DNA from: Thermoleophilia bacterium
Lineage (GTDB): Bacteria; Actinomycetota; Thermoleophilia; Gaiellales; SKUG01
DNA length: 8,360 nucleotides
Assembly: GCA_020438525.1 (NCBI GenBank)
Contig: JAGQUL010000330.1
Coordinates: 1-8,360, forward strand
Direction: 5' to 3'
The position numbers were made by a program, and so were the translations under genes. The notes under the pieces were generated by a model. It had not been told where the DNA came from, made no database searches, and saw nothing but the letters and a program-made list of their open reading frames with translations. Within the stretch, counting starts at the first letter, position 1. The number at the start of each line of letters is the position of its first letter. This document shows positions 1-5,961 of the stretch, in pieces.

Positions 1-230
1 AGCGCCTGCAGCGCCTGCACGAGCGCGGCAAGCACGCTCGCCAGCTCGGCGCGTGCGCCCCCACCCCCGAGTATCGACACACCCTCGGAAGCCTGCGAGC
101 CCGATGCACCAGCAACCGCAGTCCCATCGCCCGCAGGCACAGGGGTCGCATCCGCACCGGGAACCGCGCCGCCGCCCGTGACCTTCATCGGCGGCATGCC
201 CTTGCCGCCGCCCTGGATCGGACCGCACAT
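1..230 (-). CDS. Unrecognised Gly/Ala-rich protein, N-terminal part (cut by window edge)
   Basis: An open frame reads from an ATG at 230-228 to the window edge, giving 76 residues. It begins MCGPIQGGGKGMPPMKVTGG, continues as a Gly/Ala/Pro-rich, probably disordered stretch to about residue 60, and then becomes an Ala/Leu-rich stretch (AELASVLAALVQALQA) that looks like an amphipathic helix. A purine-rich GAAGGG lies 8 bases upstream of the ATG and supports this start. The single Cys at residue 2 is not in a convincing lipobox, and I see no signal peptide or membrane segment. The opposite strand is also open over 1-336, and the two frames share their third codon positions, so GC bias cannot separate them. 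I prefer the minus strand for its start, ribosome site and more protein-like composition. Function unknown. The disordered-then-helical layout resembles the hypothetical at 3851-4939, without detectable sequence similarity. Confidence 0.55.
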   Translation of the reverse strand, partial: MCGPIQGGGKGMPPMKVTGGGAVPGADATPVPAGDGTAVAGASGSQASEGVSILGGGGARAELASVLAALVQALQA

Positions 231-333
231 GTGGTTGTCCCTTCGTCCCGCCGCGCGGCGTCCCTGCGCGCACGGCTCTACGACCATGGAACGGCGAATC
301 CGGCAGATCGTCAAGGCGTTCTCGCCCATCGAC

Positions 334-339
334 TAGGCT
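334..339 (+). promoter_or_regulatory. Candidate -10 element of a leaderless polX promoter
   Basis: TAGGCT matches the TAnnnT -10 pattern. It ends exactly 6 bases before the polX ATG, so transcription would start at or next to the A of the start codon. There is no Shine-Dalgarno sequence in front of that ATG, which fits a leaderless mRNA. No clear -35 hexamer is visible at the usual distance. Confidence 0.45.
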
Positions 340-345
340 CTGCGC

Positions 346-2088
346 ATGCGCAACGACGAGATCGCAGATGCCTTCGCCGAGCTCGCCGATCGGCTCGCGC
401 TCACCGACGAGAAGCCCTTCCGGTACATGGCCTACCGCAAGGCCGACTCGACGTTCCGCGAGCTCGGCCAGAGCGTTGCGGTACTGAGCCGCGAGGGCCG
501 GCTGCGCGAGATCGACGGGATCGGCCCGGCGATCGAGGAGAAGGTCCAGCAGCTGCTCGAGACCGGCAGCTTCCCGGCGCTCGACCGCGCCCGCGAGCAG
601 GTCGACGACACCCTGCTCGCGCTGACGCGCCTGCCGGGCATCGGCCCGGCCACCGCGCACAAGGTGTTCGCCGCCGCCGACGGCGAGGGCTTCGACTCGC
701 TCGTCGAGCGCGCCGGCACCGGACAGCTCGCGACCGGCGCCGGGATCACGAAGAAGGTGCTCGCCGCGCTCGCCGACGAACATGAGCGACGCCGTGGCGG
801 CGGCGCGAGCGTCGACCCGTCGCTCAGCGGCGTGCCCCGAGACGAGCACGGCGAGCCGCTGCCCGGACCATGGTTTCGTCGCGACCAGGCACAGACGCAG
901 CTCGCCGCTGTGATCACGCTGCTGCTCCAGGGCGACGACGCCCGGGTCGAGGTGGGCGGCGAGTACGCCCGCGGCTGCGAGCTCGTGTCCGGGCTCGAGC
1001 TGCAGCTCGTCGCCGGCGACTCCGAGGATCTCGCCGGCATCCACGAGCGTGCCGCCTCCGCGCTCAACGACCAGGGTCATGACGTGGTCGCAACGAGCGG
1101 CGACGGCGAGTTCGAGCTCGCGTGCGTGAGCCCCAACGGGATGCCGATCCACGTCGACGTGCGCGCCGCCGACGAGCGCAGCGCCCACGCGCTGCAGCTG
1201 CTGATCGGCCCACCGGCATGGTCGACGCTCGTCGACGAGCCGCGAGCAGGCGAGGTGGCGCCGGAGCTTCGCGAACGGGTTGTCGCGGGCGAGCTGCCGC
1301 TCGCAGCCGCCGCGGACCTGAGCCGCGAGCTCGTGCGCGTCGAGGACCTGCGCGGCGACCTGCACGGCCACAGCGACTGGTCCGACGGTCGCGCGACGAT
1401 CCTCGAGATGGCGCACGCCGCCCGCGCTCGCGGCGATGCCTGGTACCTGGTCAGCGACCACTCCGCGCCCTACGCGATGGTCGGCGGGCTCGACGAGGCC
1501 CGGCTGCTCGCCCAGGCCGACGAGATCGCCCGCGTCAACGAGCAGCTGCAGCGCGAGCACGAGCACGACGGCGCACCCGCGTTTCGCGTGCTGCACGGCA
1601 GCGAGGTCGAGATCCTCGGCGACGGGTCGCTCGGGCTGCCCGACTCCGCGCTGCAGCGCCTCGACTGGGTCGTCGCGTCGATCCACGTCGCCCAGAAGCA
1701 GTCCGCGGACGCGATCCTGCAGCGCATGCAGCGCGTCGTGTCCAACCCGCTCGTCGACGCGATCGGGCACCCCACCAGCCGCCGGCTGCTGCGGCGCGAG
1801 CGCACCGCGCTCGACGTGGACGCATTGATCGCGATGGCGCACGAGCACGACGTGGTGCTCGAGGTCAACGCGAATCCCGATCGGCTCGACCTCGACTCCA
1901 CCCACGCGGCGCGCGCGCTCGCCGCCGGCGTGCGCCTGACGATCAACTGCGACGCACACCGCCCCGACAACCTCGACCTGCGCATCCACGGCGTGCAGGT
2001 CGCTCGTCGCGCGGGCGCGCGCGCCCGCGACGTGGTGAATTGCCTGCCGCTCGAGGAGCTGCTCGGGTCCCGCCGTCGAGATCGGTAG
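346..2088 (+). CDS. polX: PolX-family protein: HhH + degenerate polymerase domain + PHP nuclease domain
   Basis: 580 residues. Residues 1-145 match the N-terminal and fingers regions of family X polymerases, with helix-hairpin-helix DNA-binding motifs at 55-74 (DGIGPAIEEKV), 96-108 (LPGIGPATAHKVF) and about 131-142. Residues 337-580 are a well-conserved PHP domain of the kind that gives bacterial PolX its Mn-dependent 3'-5' exonuclease. Expected metal-ligand and motif residues are present: H340, H342, D347, D371-H372, E420, H447, H475, D536 and H538, plus the NANPDRLDL signature at 508-516. The palm (about 190-275) is eroded. The usual GSxRR motif reads GEYAR (205-209), and the catalytic Asp-x-Asp reads L217-E218-L219. 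Only the third Asp (D271, in HVDVR) remains. The thumb is shortened, going from LQLLIG to APELRE in about 17 residues, without the TGSxxHN nucleotide-binding motif. I infer a base-excision-repair-linked nuclease/DNA-binding protein, probably without polymerase activity. Total length is near the family norm because of a low-complexity linker at 146-176. Confidence 0.9.
   Translation: MRNDEIADAFAELADRLALTDEKPFRYMAYRKADSTFRELGQSVAVLSREGRLREIDGIGPAIEEKVQQLLETGSFPALDRAREQVDDTLLALTRLPGIGPATAHKVFAAADGEGFDSLVERAGTGQLATGAGITKKVLAALADEHERRRGGGASVDPSLSGVPRDEHGEPLPGPWFRRDQAQTQLAAVITLLLQGDDARVEVGGEYARGCELVSGLELQLVAGDSEDLAGIHERAASALNDQGHDVVATSGDGEFELACVSPNGMPIHVDVRAADERSAHALQLLIGPPAWSTLVDEPRAGEVAPELRERVVAGELPLAAAADLSRELVRVEDLRGDLHGHSDWSDGRATILEMAHAARARGDAWYLVSDHSAPYAMVGGLDEARLLAQADEIARVNEQLQREHEHDGAPAFRVLHGSEVEILGDGSLGLPDSALQRLDWVVASIHVAQKQSADAILQRMQRVVSNPLVDAIGHPTSRRLLRRERTALDVDALIAMAHEHDVVLEVNANPDRLDLDSTHAARALAAGVRLTINCDAHRPDNLDLRIHGVQVARRAGARARDVVNCLPLEELLGSRRRDR
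2010..2029. repeat. 20-bp perfect palindrome inside the polX 3' end
   Basis: Every base from 2010 to 2029 pairs with its mirror position; the sequence is made of alternating C and G around a central GCGCGC core. It encodes part of RRAGARARD near the end of the PHP domain. In a region this GC-rich it may simply reflect Arg/Ala codons. Confidence 0.6.
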
Positions 2089-2107
2089 CGCGCGGACCGC
2101 AAAACCC

Positions 2108-2116
2108 TGCTACAGT
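2108..2116 (+). promoter_or_regulatory. Extended -10 promoter for the DEAD-box helicase
   Basis: TGCTACAGT fits the extended -10 pattern TGnTAnnnT. It lies 20 bases after the polX stop codon and predicts a transcript start near 2122-2123, leaving a leader of about 177 bases before the helicase ATG. No good -35 hexamer is seen, which is common for extended -10 promoters. Confidence 0.5.
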
Positions 2117-2124
2117 GGAGGAAG

Positions 2125-2147
2125 CAGCGCCGCACACGGCAGCGCTG
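2125..2147 (+). promoter_or_regulatory. GC-rich hairpin at the 5' end of the helicase leader
   Basis: CAGCGC at 2125-2130 is complementary to GCGCTG at 2142-2147 across an 11-base loop. An alternative pairing uses CAGC/GCTG plus GCCG/CGGC with a 3-base bulge. A short GGGGTTTCT follows. If the transcript starts near 2123, the mRNA would begin with this stem, which could stabilise the 5' end. It could also act as a weak polX terminator or attenuator. Confidence 0.4.
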
Positions 2148-2157
2148 GGGTTTCTCC

Positions 2158-2171
2158 CGTCCGATCGGACG
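2158..2171. repeat. 14-bp perfect palindrome in the helicase leader
   Basis: CGTCCGATCGGACG is perfectly self-complementary with no spacer. It lies in non-coding sequence between polX and the helicase, about 36 bases after the predicted transcript start. It may be a dimeric regulator's binding site or part of the leader's RNA fold. Confidence 0.5.
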
Positions 2172-2231
2172 CCCGCCACCATCGAGGTGCCGCGGGTTCG
2201 CCAGGCCGCTTCTGCCGCCTCGCTCGTTTGT

Positions 2232-2253
2232 TGGGTGTTTCGAGACCCACCCA
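2232..2253 (+). promoter_or_regulatory. Stem-loop in the helicase leader
   Basis: TGGGTG at 2232-2237 pairs with CACCCA at 2248-2253 across a 10-base loop. It ends 46 bases before the helicase ATG and immediately precedes the ATG of the small leader reading frame at 2259. Confidence 0.35.
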
Positions 2254-2258
2254 CACTC

Positions 2259-2303
2259 ATGACCGGCCGCGCAGTCGCGACAGGCCGAGAAAGCACCATA
2301 TGA
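2259..2303 (+). CDS. Possible 14-residue leader peptide overlapping the helicase start
   Basis: A short frame, [14 protein letters not shown], starts at the ATG at 2259. Its TGA (2301-2303) overlaps the helicase ATG (2300-2302) in an ATGA arrangement, the classic geometry of translational coupling. There is no clear ribosome-binding site before its own ATG, so initiation is uncertain. The frame is open far upstream as a shadow of polX and the leader, which weakens the case. It is too short to suggest a function. If real, it would act as a coupling or regulatory leader for the helicase. Confidence 0.25.
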   Translation: MTGRAVATGRESTI

Positions 2304-3511
2304 CTTCACCAGACTTCGGGCCCGGCGTGGGCTCGACCGTCGCCGCAGCACTCGCTGCGCGTGGCATCACCGAGCTGTTCCCGATCCAGCAGCAGGTCGT
2401 TCCGATCGCCGACGAGGGCCGCGACATCCTCGCGCGCTCGCCCACCGGCTCCGGCAAGACCATCGCCTTCGGCATCCCGCTCGTGCAGGCCCTCGACCAT
2501 GATCGCGGCTCGCGACAACGCGTCCAGGCACTCGTGCTCGTTCCGACCCGCGAGCTTGCGCTGCAGGTCGCCGAGGAGCTCGAGTCGCTCGACGAGCGCG
2601 CATCCGTCGCGACCGTCTTCGGCGGCGTGAAGCAGAACGGCCAGGTCCAGCGGCTGCGCGGAGCGAACGTGCTCGTCGCCTGTCCCGGCCGCCTGCTCGA
2701 CCTGCTCGACCAGCGCCTCGTCGACCTCTCCGGCGTGCACACGCTCGTGTTCGACGAGGCCGACCGGATGCTCGACATGGGCTTCCTGCCGAGCGTCGAG
2801 CGGATCGTGCGGCAGGTCCCGACCGACCGCCAGACCCTGCTGTTCTCCGCCACGCTCGACGACCGGATCCGCGAGGTCGCCGATCGTCACACGATCGATC
2901 CCGTGTCGATCGCCACGGCGCCGCCGAAGGCGCGGCCGGTGTCGATCGACCACGCGTTCCTGCCGTGCGTGCACGAGGACAAGACCGACCTGCTGCTCGA
3001 CGTGCTCGACGCCGAGACACGCGACCTCGCGGTCGTGTTCGTACGCACCAAGCGCGGCGCATCGCGGATCGCCAAGCGGATCGCCAAGCGCGGAATCCGC
3101 GCCACGGCGCTGCACGGCGACATGCTGCAGGGCGCCCGCCAGCGCGAGCTCAAGCGCTTCGAGCGCGGCGAGGTGGACGTGCTCGTCGCAACGGACGTGT
3201 TCGCGCGCGGGATCGACCTGGACCGGATCACGATCGTGGTGAACTTCGACCCGCCCGGCGAGACGGAGGACTACGTCCACCGCGCCGGACGCACCGGTCG
3301 AGCCGGCCGCGACGGGCTCGCGGTGACGTTCGTGCTCGACGACCAGCGCACGGACGTTCAGGCAATTGCCGACAGTCTTGGACTGGTTGAGGAATTCACC
3401 CGCAACGGCTTGGAGTACACTCCAAAGCCGACATCGAACACGCGTGCCGCAACAGGCCGCCCCCGCCGCCGACGACGCGGCACCCGACAGCGTTCCGGAA
3501 GTCCCGCCTAG
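2300..3511 (+). CDS. DEAD-box ATP-dependent RNA helicase (RhlE/CsdA-like)
   Basis: 403 residues with the complete superfamily 2 motif set: Q motif ending at Q30 (GITELFPIQ, with F6 upstream), Walker A SPTGSGKT 47-54, PTRELALQ 82-89, GG 108-109, CPGR 128-131, DEAD 152-155, SAT 183-185, VVFVRTKR 245-252, DVFARGID 299-306 and [10 protein letters not shown] 327-336. It should use ATP to unwind short RNA duplexes in the cytoplasm, in ribosome assembly, mRNA turnover or cold adaptation. The final 20 or so residues are a basic Arg-rich tail (386-398), typical of RhlE-like helicases and likely to bind RNA. I chose the ATG at 2300 because it places F6 at the right distance from the Q motif; a TTG at 2228 in frame would add an unconserved extension. 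The upstream GAGAAAG is a weak ribosome site. The cold-shock gene follows 59 bases downstream on the same strand. The exact subfamily cannot be fixed from motifs alone. Confidence 0.93.
   Translation: MTSPDFGPGVGSTVAAALAARGITELFPIQQQVVPIADEGRDILARSPTGSGKTIAFGIPLVQALDHDRGSRQRVQALVLVPTRELALQVAEELESLDERASVATVFGGVKQNGQVQRLRGANVLVACPGRLLDLLDQRLVDLSGVHTLVFDEADRMLDMGFLPSVERIVRQVPTDRQTLLFSATLDDRIREVADRHTIDPVSIATAPPKARPVSIDHAFLPCVHEDKTDLLLDVLDAETRDLAVVFVRTKRGASRIAKRIAKRGIRATALHGDMLQGARQRELKRFERGEVDVLVATDVFARGIDLDRITIVVNFDPPGETEDYVHRAGRTGRAGRDGLAVTFVLDDQRTDVQAIADSLGLVEEFTRNGLEYTPKPTSNTRAATGRPRRRRRGTRQRSGSPA
3065..3088 (+). repeat. 12-bp perfect tandem duplication inside the helicase
   Basis: CGGATCGCCAAG occurs twice back to back (3065-3076 and 3077-3088), encoding the repeated RIAK RIAK of helicase residues 256-263. 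It lies just after motif IV and keeps the frame, so it looks like a slippage duplication in a tolerant helix. Confidence 0.7.
3406..3430 (+). promoter_or_regulatory. Long dyad with embedded -10-like TACACT, within the helicase 3' end
   Basis: TTGGAGT (3410-3416) and ACTCCAA (3419-3425) form a perfect 7-bp inverted repeat around two bases. CGGC (3406-3409) and GCCG (3427-3430) extend it to 11 paired bases with a single A bulge at 3426. TACACT at 3416-3421 sits across its centre and fits TAnnnT, with TTCACC at 3395-3400 as a poor -35 at a short 15-base spacing. If this is a promoter, the downstream cold-shock mRNA would have a leader of roughly 140 bases, a length familiar from CspA-family mRNAs. 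The dyad could then be an operator. It could equally be a hairpin in a read-through helicase-csp transcript. Confidence 0.35.
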
Positions 3512-3557
3512 CGGCGTGCGGTATCCAGAGCACCAACAACACACAACACACCAAACT

Positions 3558-3569
3558 GGAGAGCACTCC
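3558..3569 (+). promoter_or_regulatory. csp ribosome-binding site within a small hairpin
   Basis: GGAGAG at 3558-3563 is a good Shine-Dalgarno sequence 7 bases before the csp ATG. Its GGAG (3558-3561) is complementary to CTCC (3566-3569) across the loop AGCA, so the site can fold into a 4-bp hairpin directly before the start codon. The preceding 30 bases are A/C-rich and nearly unstructured. Confidence 0.5.
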
Positions 3570-3570
3570 C

Positions 3571-3774
3571 ATGGCAACAGGCACCGTCAAGTGGTTCAGC
3601 GACGAAAAGGGCTTCGGCTTCATCACCCCCGACACGGGCAACGCTGACGTCTTCGTCCACCACTCCAACATCGACGGCTCGGGCTTCAAGAGCCTGGCCG
3701 AGGGTGCGAAGGTCGAGTTCGAGACGCAGGAGGGCCGCAAGGGCCTCGAGGCGACCGCAGTTCGCACCGTCTGA
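3571..3774 (+). CDS. cspA: Cold-shock protein, CspA family
   Basis: 67 residues, the usual length for this family, forming a single five-stranded OB-fold cold-shock domain. The N-terminal [15 protein letters not shown] holds the RNP1 motif (KGFGFI, 13-18), and the RNP2-like motif VFVHH lies at 27-31. The aromatic residues W8, F9, F15, F17, F28 and H30-H31 that stack on nucleic acid bases are all present. It should bind single-stranded RNA and DNA in the cytoplasm and melt mRNA secondary structure. A clear GGAGAG precedes the ATG by 7 bases. It lies 59 bases after the helicase on the same strand, and both products remodel RNA structure, so co-expression in the cold is a reasonable inference. 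A strong hairpin follows the stop. Constitutive and cold-induced members cannot be told apart by sequence; the symbol denotes the family. Confidence 0.97.
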   Translation: MATGTVKWFSDEKGFGFITPDTGNADVFVHHSNIDGSGFKSLAEGAKVEFETQEGRKGLEATAVRTV

Positions 3775-3806
3775 GTCGAACCGCACTCGATCACAGCGAT
3801 CGATTC

Positions 3807-3844
3807 GACGGGGTCGTCGGAGCAGCAGCTCCGGCGGCCCCGTT
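3807..3844 (+). terminator. Strong terminator-like hairpin after csp, between convergent genes
   Basis: Bases 3807-3823 pair with 3828-3844 along the whole 17-bp stem, closed by the tetraloop AGCA. The stem includes three G-U wobbles when read as plus-strand RNA: T3814-G3837, T3817-G3834 and the outermost G3807-T3844. On the minus strand these become A-C mismatches, so the fold is stronger for rightward transcripts. The following TCGTCGTT is only weakly U-rich. It starts 33 bases after the csp stop and ends 7 bases before the stop codon of the convergent gene. Confidence 0.75.
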
Positions 3845-3850
3845 CGTCGT

Positions 3851-4939
3851 TCAGCGCGGCGCGTAGAACCGCTCGAGCGGTCCCTGCAGCTCCGCAGGCA
3901 GCTCGCCGCTGCCGTCCGTCTGGCTGAAGCTCGCAAGCGACGCGAACATGTCGGCGCTCTCGTCGAGCGTTCCCGCCGCGCCCGTCGGCGCACCGCTCGT
4001 CGAGCCGAGCACGCCGATCCGGCCCTGCTGCAGCTCACGCCGCGCATGGTCGCGCACCTCGCGGTACTTGCGGCTCAGCACGCCCATCGCGGACTGGCTC
4101 GCAACCTTTCGGAATGCCTCGATGAAGCCGTCCTTCTCCTGCGGCGAGCGCATCGACTGGTCCTGCCAGTAGGCCCGCGCGAGCACGCCGAGCGACGGAT
4201 TCGACTGCGCCGCGTCGAGCACGATCGTGCGCGCGCTCAGGTCGAGCTTCGGCACCTCGCCCGCATTCGCCAGCCGCACCGCCCAGCCGCTGGCGAGCAC
4301 GTTCTTCGCGCCCTGCGACAGCCCGAAGCGCTGCATCAGCTCGTCACGCACCGCGAGCGCCTGCGCGCTCGATGCCGGCAGCGATGCCTTGAGCAGGCTC
4401 TCGAGCTTGAACGCCGCCTGCATGTCCTGTGGCGTGCCGAACCGCGACAGCACCTGTGCAGCCAGCCGCAGCAGCCCACGCACGTCCATGCCGCCGGCGC
4501 TGAACGGGATCCCGCTCGCGCCGAGCTGGTTCGCAAGCCCGATCGCGAACCGCGACACGCTCAGCCGCCGCGGGTCGTTCGGCGGCAGCTGCCCCATCTG
4601 CTCGAGCAGCTTGAGCGCGGCGGTCAGCGCCTTCTGCTTCGCCTCGAGCGAGTTCGGGTTGGCGCGCATCGTGGCGATCGCTTCCTTGAGCTTCGCCTCG
4701 CCGTCGGCCAGCCCGTCCTGACCCTCCATCGCCTTGCCGGCGAACACGTGACCCGCGGCCTTGCCGATCTTGTCCACGGCCTGCGCCATCGCCCCGATCG
4801 GGTTCTCCGTGAACCCGGTCGGCTTCGCCTCCACCGCCCGGCGGTACACCTCGGCGGCACCGTCGGTCGACGGCGCAGCGGTACCGGGCGCCTGCGCGGG
4901 CGCGACGGGTCGGGTGGATGGCTGCTGCAGTTCGCTCAT
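3851..4939 (-). CDS. Unrecognised mostly helical protein
   Basis: 362 residues from the ATG at 4939 (MSELQQPSTRP). An in-frame GTG at 4957 would add six residues, and neither start has a clear ribosome site, so the start is uncertain. Residues 1-30 are Pro/Ala-rich and probably disordered. From about residue 35 onward the chain alternates amphipathic, Ala/Leu-rich helical stretches with short Gly/Pro turns, and near residues 295-320 there is a Gly/Ser/Thr/Ala-rich linker before a short C-terminal segment ending FYAPR. There is no signal peptide, membrane segment, cysteine or catalytic motif that I recognise. Codon usage and GC bias match the neighbours, so it looks like a resident gene. It is the last of three minus-strand genes, but tandem hairpins after otsB suggest it is transcribed separately. 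I cannot assign a function. Confidence 0.75.
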   Translation of the reverse strand: MSELQQPSTRPVAPAQAPGTAAPSTDGAAEVYRRAVEAKPTGFTENPIGAMAQAVDKIGKAAGHVFAGKAMEGQDGLADGEAKLKEAIATMRANPNSLEAKQKALTAALKLLEQMGQLPPNDPRRLSVSRFAIGLANQLGASGIPFSAGGMDVRGLLRLAAQVLSRFGTPQDMQAAFKLESLLKASLPASSAQALAVRDELMQRFGLSQGAKNVLASGWAVRLANAGEVPKLDLSARTIVLDAAQSNPSLGVLARAYWQDQSMRSPQEKDGFIEAFRKVASQSAMGVLSRKYREVRDHARRELQQGRIGVLGSTSGAPTGAAGTLDESADMFASLASFSQTDGSGELPAELQGPLERFYAPR

Positions 4940-5017
4940 GGCATGCGTGATCGGCACGAGGCATATGCCCCGTTACCAGTACTTCGGCACGTCGGGCCTG
5001 CTTGTCCCACGAAGAAC

Positions 5018-5031
5018 GGCCGGAAGCGGCC
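5018..5031 (-). terminator. Second of two tandem hairpins after otsB
   Basis: Read on the minus strand, GGCCG pairs with CGGCC around the loop CTTC, followed by GTTCTTCG. It lies 21 bases beyond the first hairpin, and both are followed by the same GTTCTT, suggesting a duplicated terminator module. Confidence 0.5.
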
Positions 5032-5037
5032 AAGAAC

Positions 5038-5054
5038 AACGGCTGCGCGCCGTT
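5038..5054 (-). terminator. First hairpin terminator after otsB
   Basis: On the minus strand AACGGC pairs with GCCGTT around the loop GCGCA, followed by GTTCTT, a short U-rich tail. It lies 33 bases beyond the otsB stop and has the layout of an intrinsic terminator, though the stem is only 6 bp. Confidence 0.6.
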
Positions 5055-5086
5055 TCAGCGCGCCTCGCCGGCGTTTGCTGCCGCCG

Positions 5087-5914
5087 TCACGCGCCGACGA
5101 GCGCCGCGAGCGTCGCCTCCACCCGCGACTGGTCCTCGAGCACCACGTCGGCCTCCTCGAGCAGCTCCGCCGGTGCCTCGTCGCTGCCCACCGCGACCTT
5201 CACGAACCGGATCGGCGCCTCCGCGGCCGTCTCCAGCACGCGCTCGCCGCTGCGCAGCGCGTCGATCACCCGGAACCCGTCCAGGTCGGTGCGGTCGTCG
5301 CCCACGAACACCACGGTCCGCGCGCGCTCGGGTGCAGCCGCCGCGAGGATCGCGATCGCATCGCCCTTGGTGCGTGCGCCCTTGGGCTTGACCTCGAGCA
5401 CCTGCTTGGCGTCGTGCACCTCGACCTTGAGCGGGTTGATCACCGTCATCAGCTGCGCGCGCACGTGCGCCGGGTCGACCTGCTGCCCCAGGTTGCCGCG
5501 CTGGCGGAAGTGGATCGCCACCGCCGCACCCTTGTCCTCGTACTGCCAGCCGACCGTCTGCGCGAGCTGCGCGGCCAGCGCGACGTGCTCGCGCGCCGCC
5601 TGCGTCACCTCGCACAGCGACTCCACGCCGTCGGGCGACACGATCCGCGTGCCGTGCAGCGCGGCGTACCACGCGCCCGGGGCCGGCACCATCTCCCGCG
5701 CCCGCTCGAGCCCGCGCCCGGTCACGATCCCCACGAGCGCGCAGCGATCCACCGCGCGGTTGACCACGTCGATCGTCGACTGCGGCACAGCCGCTGCCGC
5801 AGGGTCGTCGACGATCGGTGCGAGCACCCCGTCGACGTCGAGCAGCAGCACGAGCTGCGCGGGATCGATGTCGGCAAGCTGGGGCGGAAGCGCGATGTCG
5901 GTCTCGGTATCCAT
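5087..5914 (-). CDS. otsB: Trehalose-6-phosphate phosphatase (HAD superfamily)
   Basis: 275 residues from the ATG at 5914; an ATG three codons earlier (5923) is also in frame. Numbered from the longer form, HAD motif I is LLDVDGVL with nucleophile D29 and acid/base D31. Motif II is VTGR (67-70). HG at 90-91 matches the family's nHG segment. The basic motif LEVKPKGARTKG (176-187) supplies K186, and motif IV is GDDRTD (208-213). The spacing and a cap domain between motifs II and III fit OtsB, which removes phosphate from trehalose 6-phosphate in the cytoplasm to give trehalose, an osmolyte and stress protectant. Motif I has Val where many OtsB proteins have Thr (DGTL); HAD phosphatases tolerate both. 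I favour 5914 because TACCAT lies 7 bases upstream, fitting a leaderless promoter. The partner synthase OtsA is not in the window. Tandem terminators follow the gene. Confidence 0.9.
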   Translation of the reverse strand: MDTETDIALPPQLADIDPAQLVLLLDVDGVLAPIVDDPAAAAVPQSTIDVVNRAVDRCALVGIVTGRGLERAREMVPAPGAWYAALHGTRIVSPDGVESLCEVTQAAREHVALAAQLAQTVGWQYEDKGAAVAIHFRQRGNLGQQVDPAHVRAQLMTVINPLKVEVHDAKQVLEVKPKGARTKGDAIAILAAAAPERARTVVFVGDDRTDLDGFRVIDALRSGERVLETAAEAPIRFVKVAVGSDEAPAELLEEADVVLEDQSRVEATLAALVGA

Positions 5915-5921
5915 GCCGGCC

Positions 5922-5927
5922 ATGGTA
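5922..5927 (-). promoter_or_regulatory. Candidate -10 element of a leaderless otsB promoter
   Basis: On the minus strand TACCAT fits TAnnnT and ends 7 bases before the ATG at 5914, so transcription would start at the start codon. No Shine-Dalgarno sequence is visible before either otsB ATG. The gap to the upstream delta-60 gene is short (about 47 bases), so read-through from it is also possible. Confidence 0.35.
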
Positions 5928-5961
5928 TCGGGCGACGACGAGCTGCGCCGCGCCGAGGCGA

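Noticed and set aside
1..336. Plus-strand open frame from the window edge to a TAG at 334-336, ending in a 16-residue ATG frame MERRIRQIVKAFSPID
   Set aside because: It has no ribosome site and a low-complexity Ser/Ala/Pro composition, and it is antiparallel to a more protein-like frame with a good start. If polX is leaderless, the short terminal frame is not in its transcript.
2228..2299. TTG-started N-terminal extension of the helicase
   Set aside because: The extra 24 residues are His/Arg/Pro-rich and unconserved. The ATG at 2300 gives the correct distance to the Q motif.
1470..2351. Minus-strand Ser/Arg-rich frame over polX and the helicase leader
   Set aside because: It is antisense to a clearly conserved PHP domain; the composition is that of a shadow frame.
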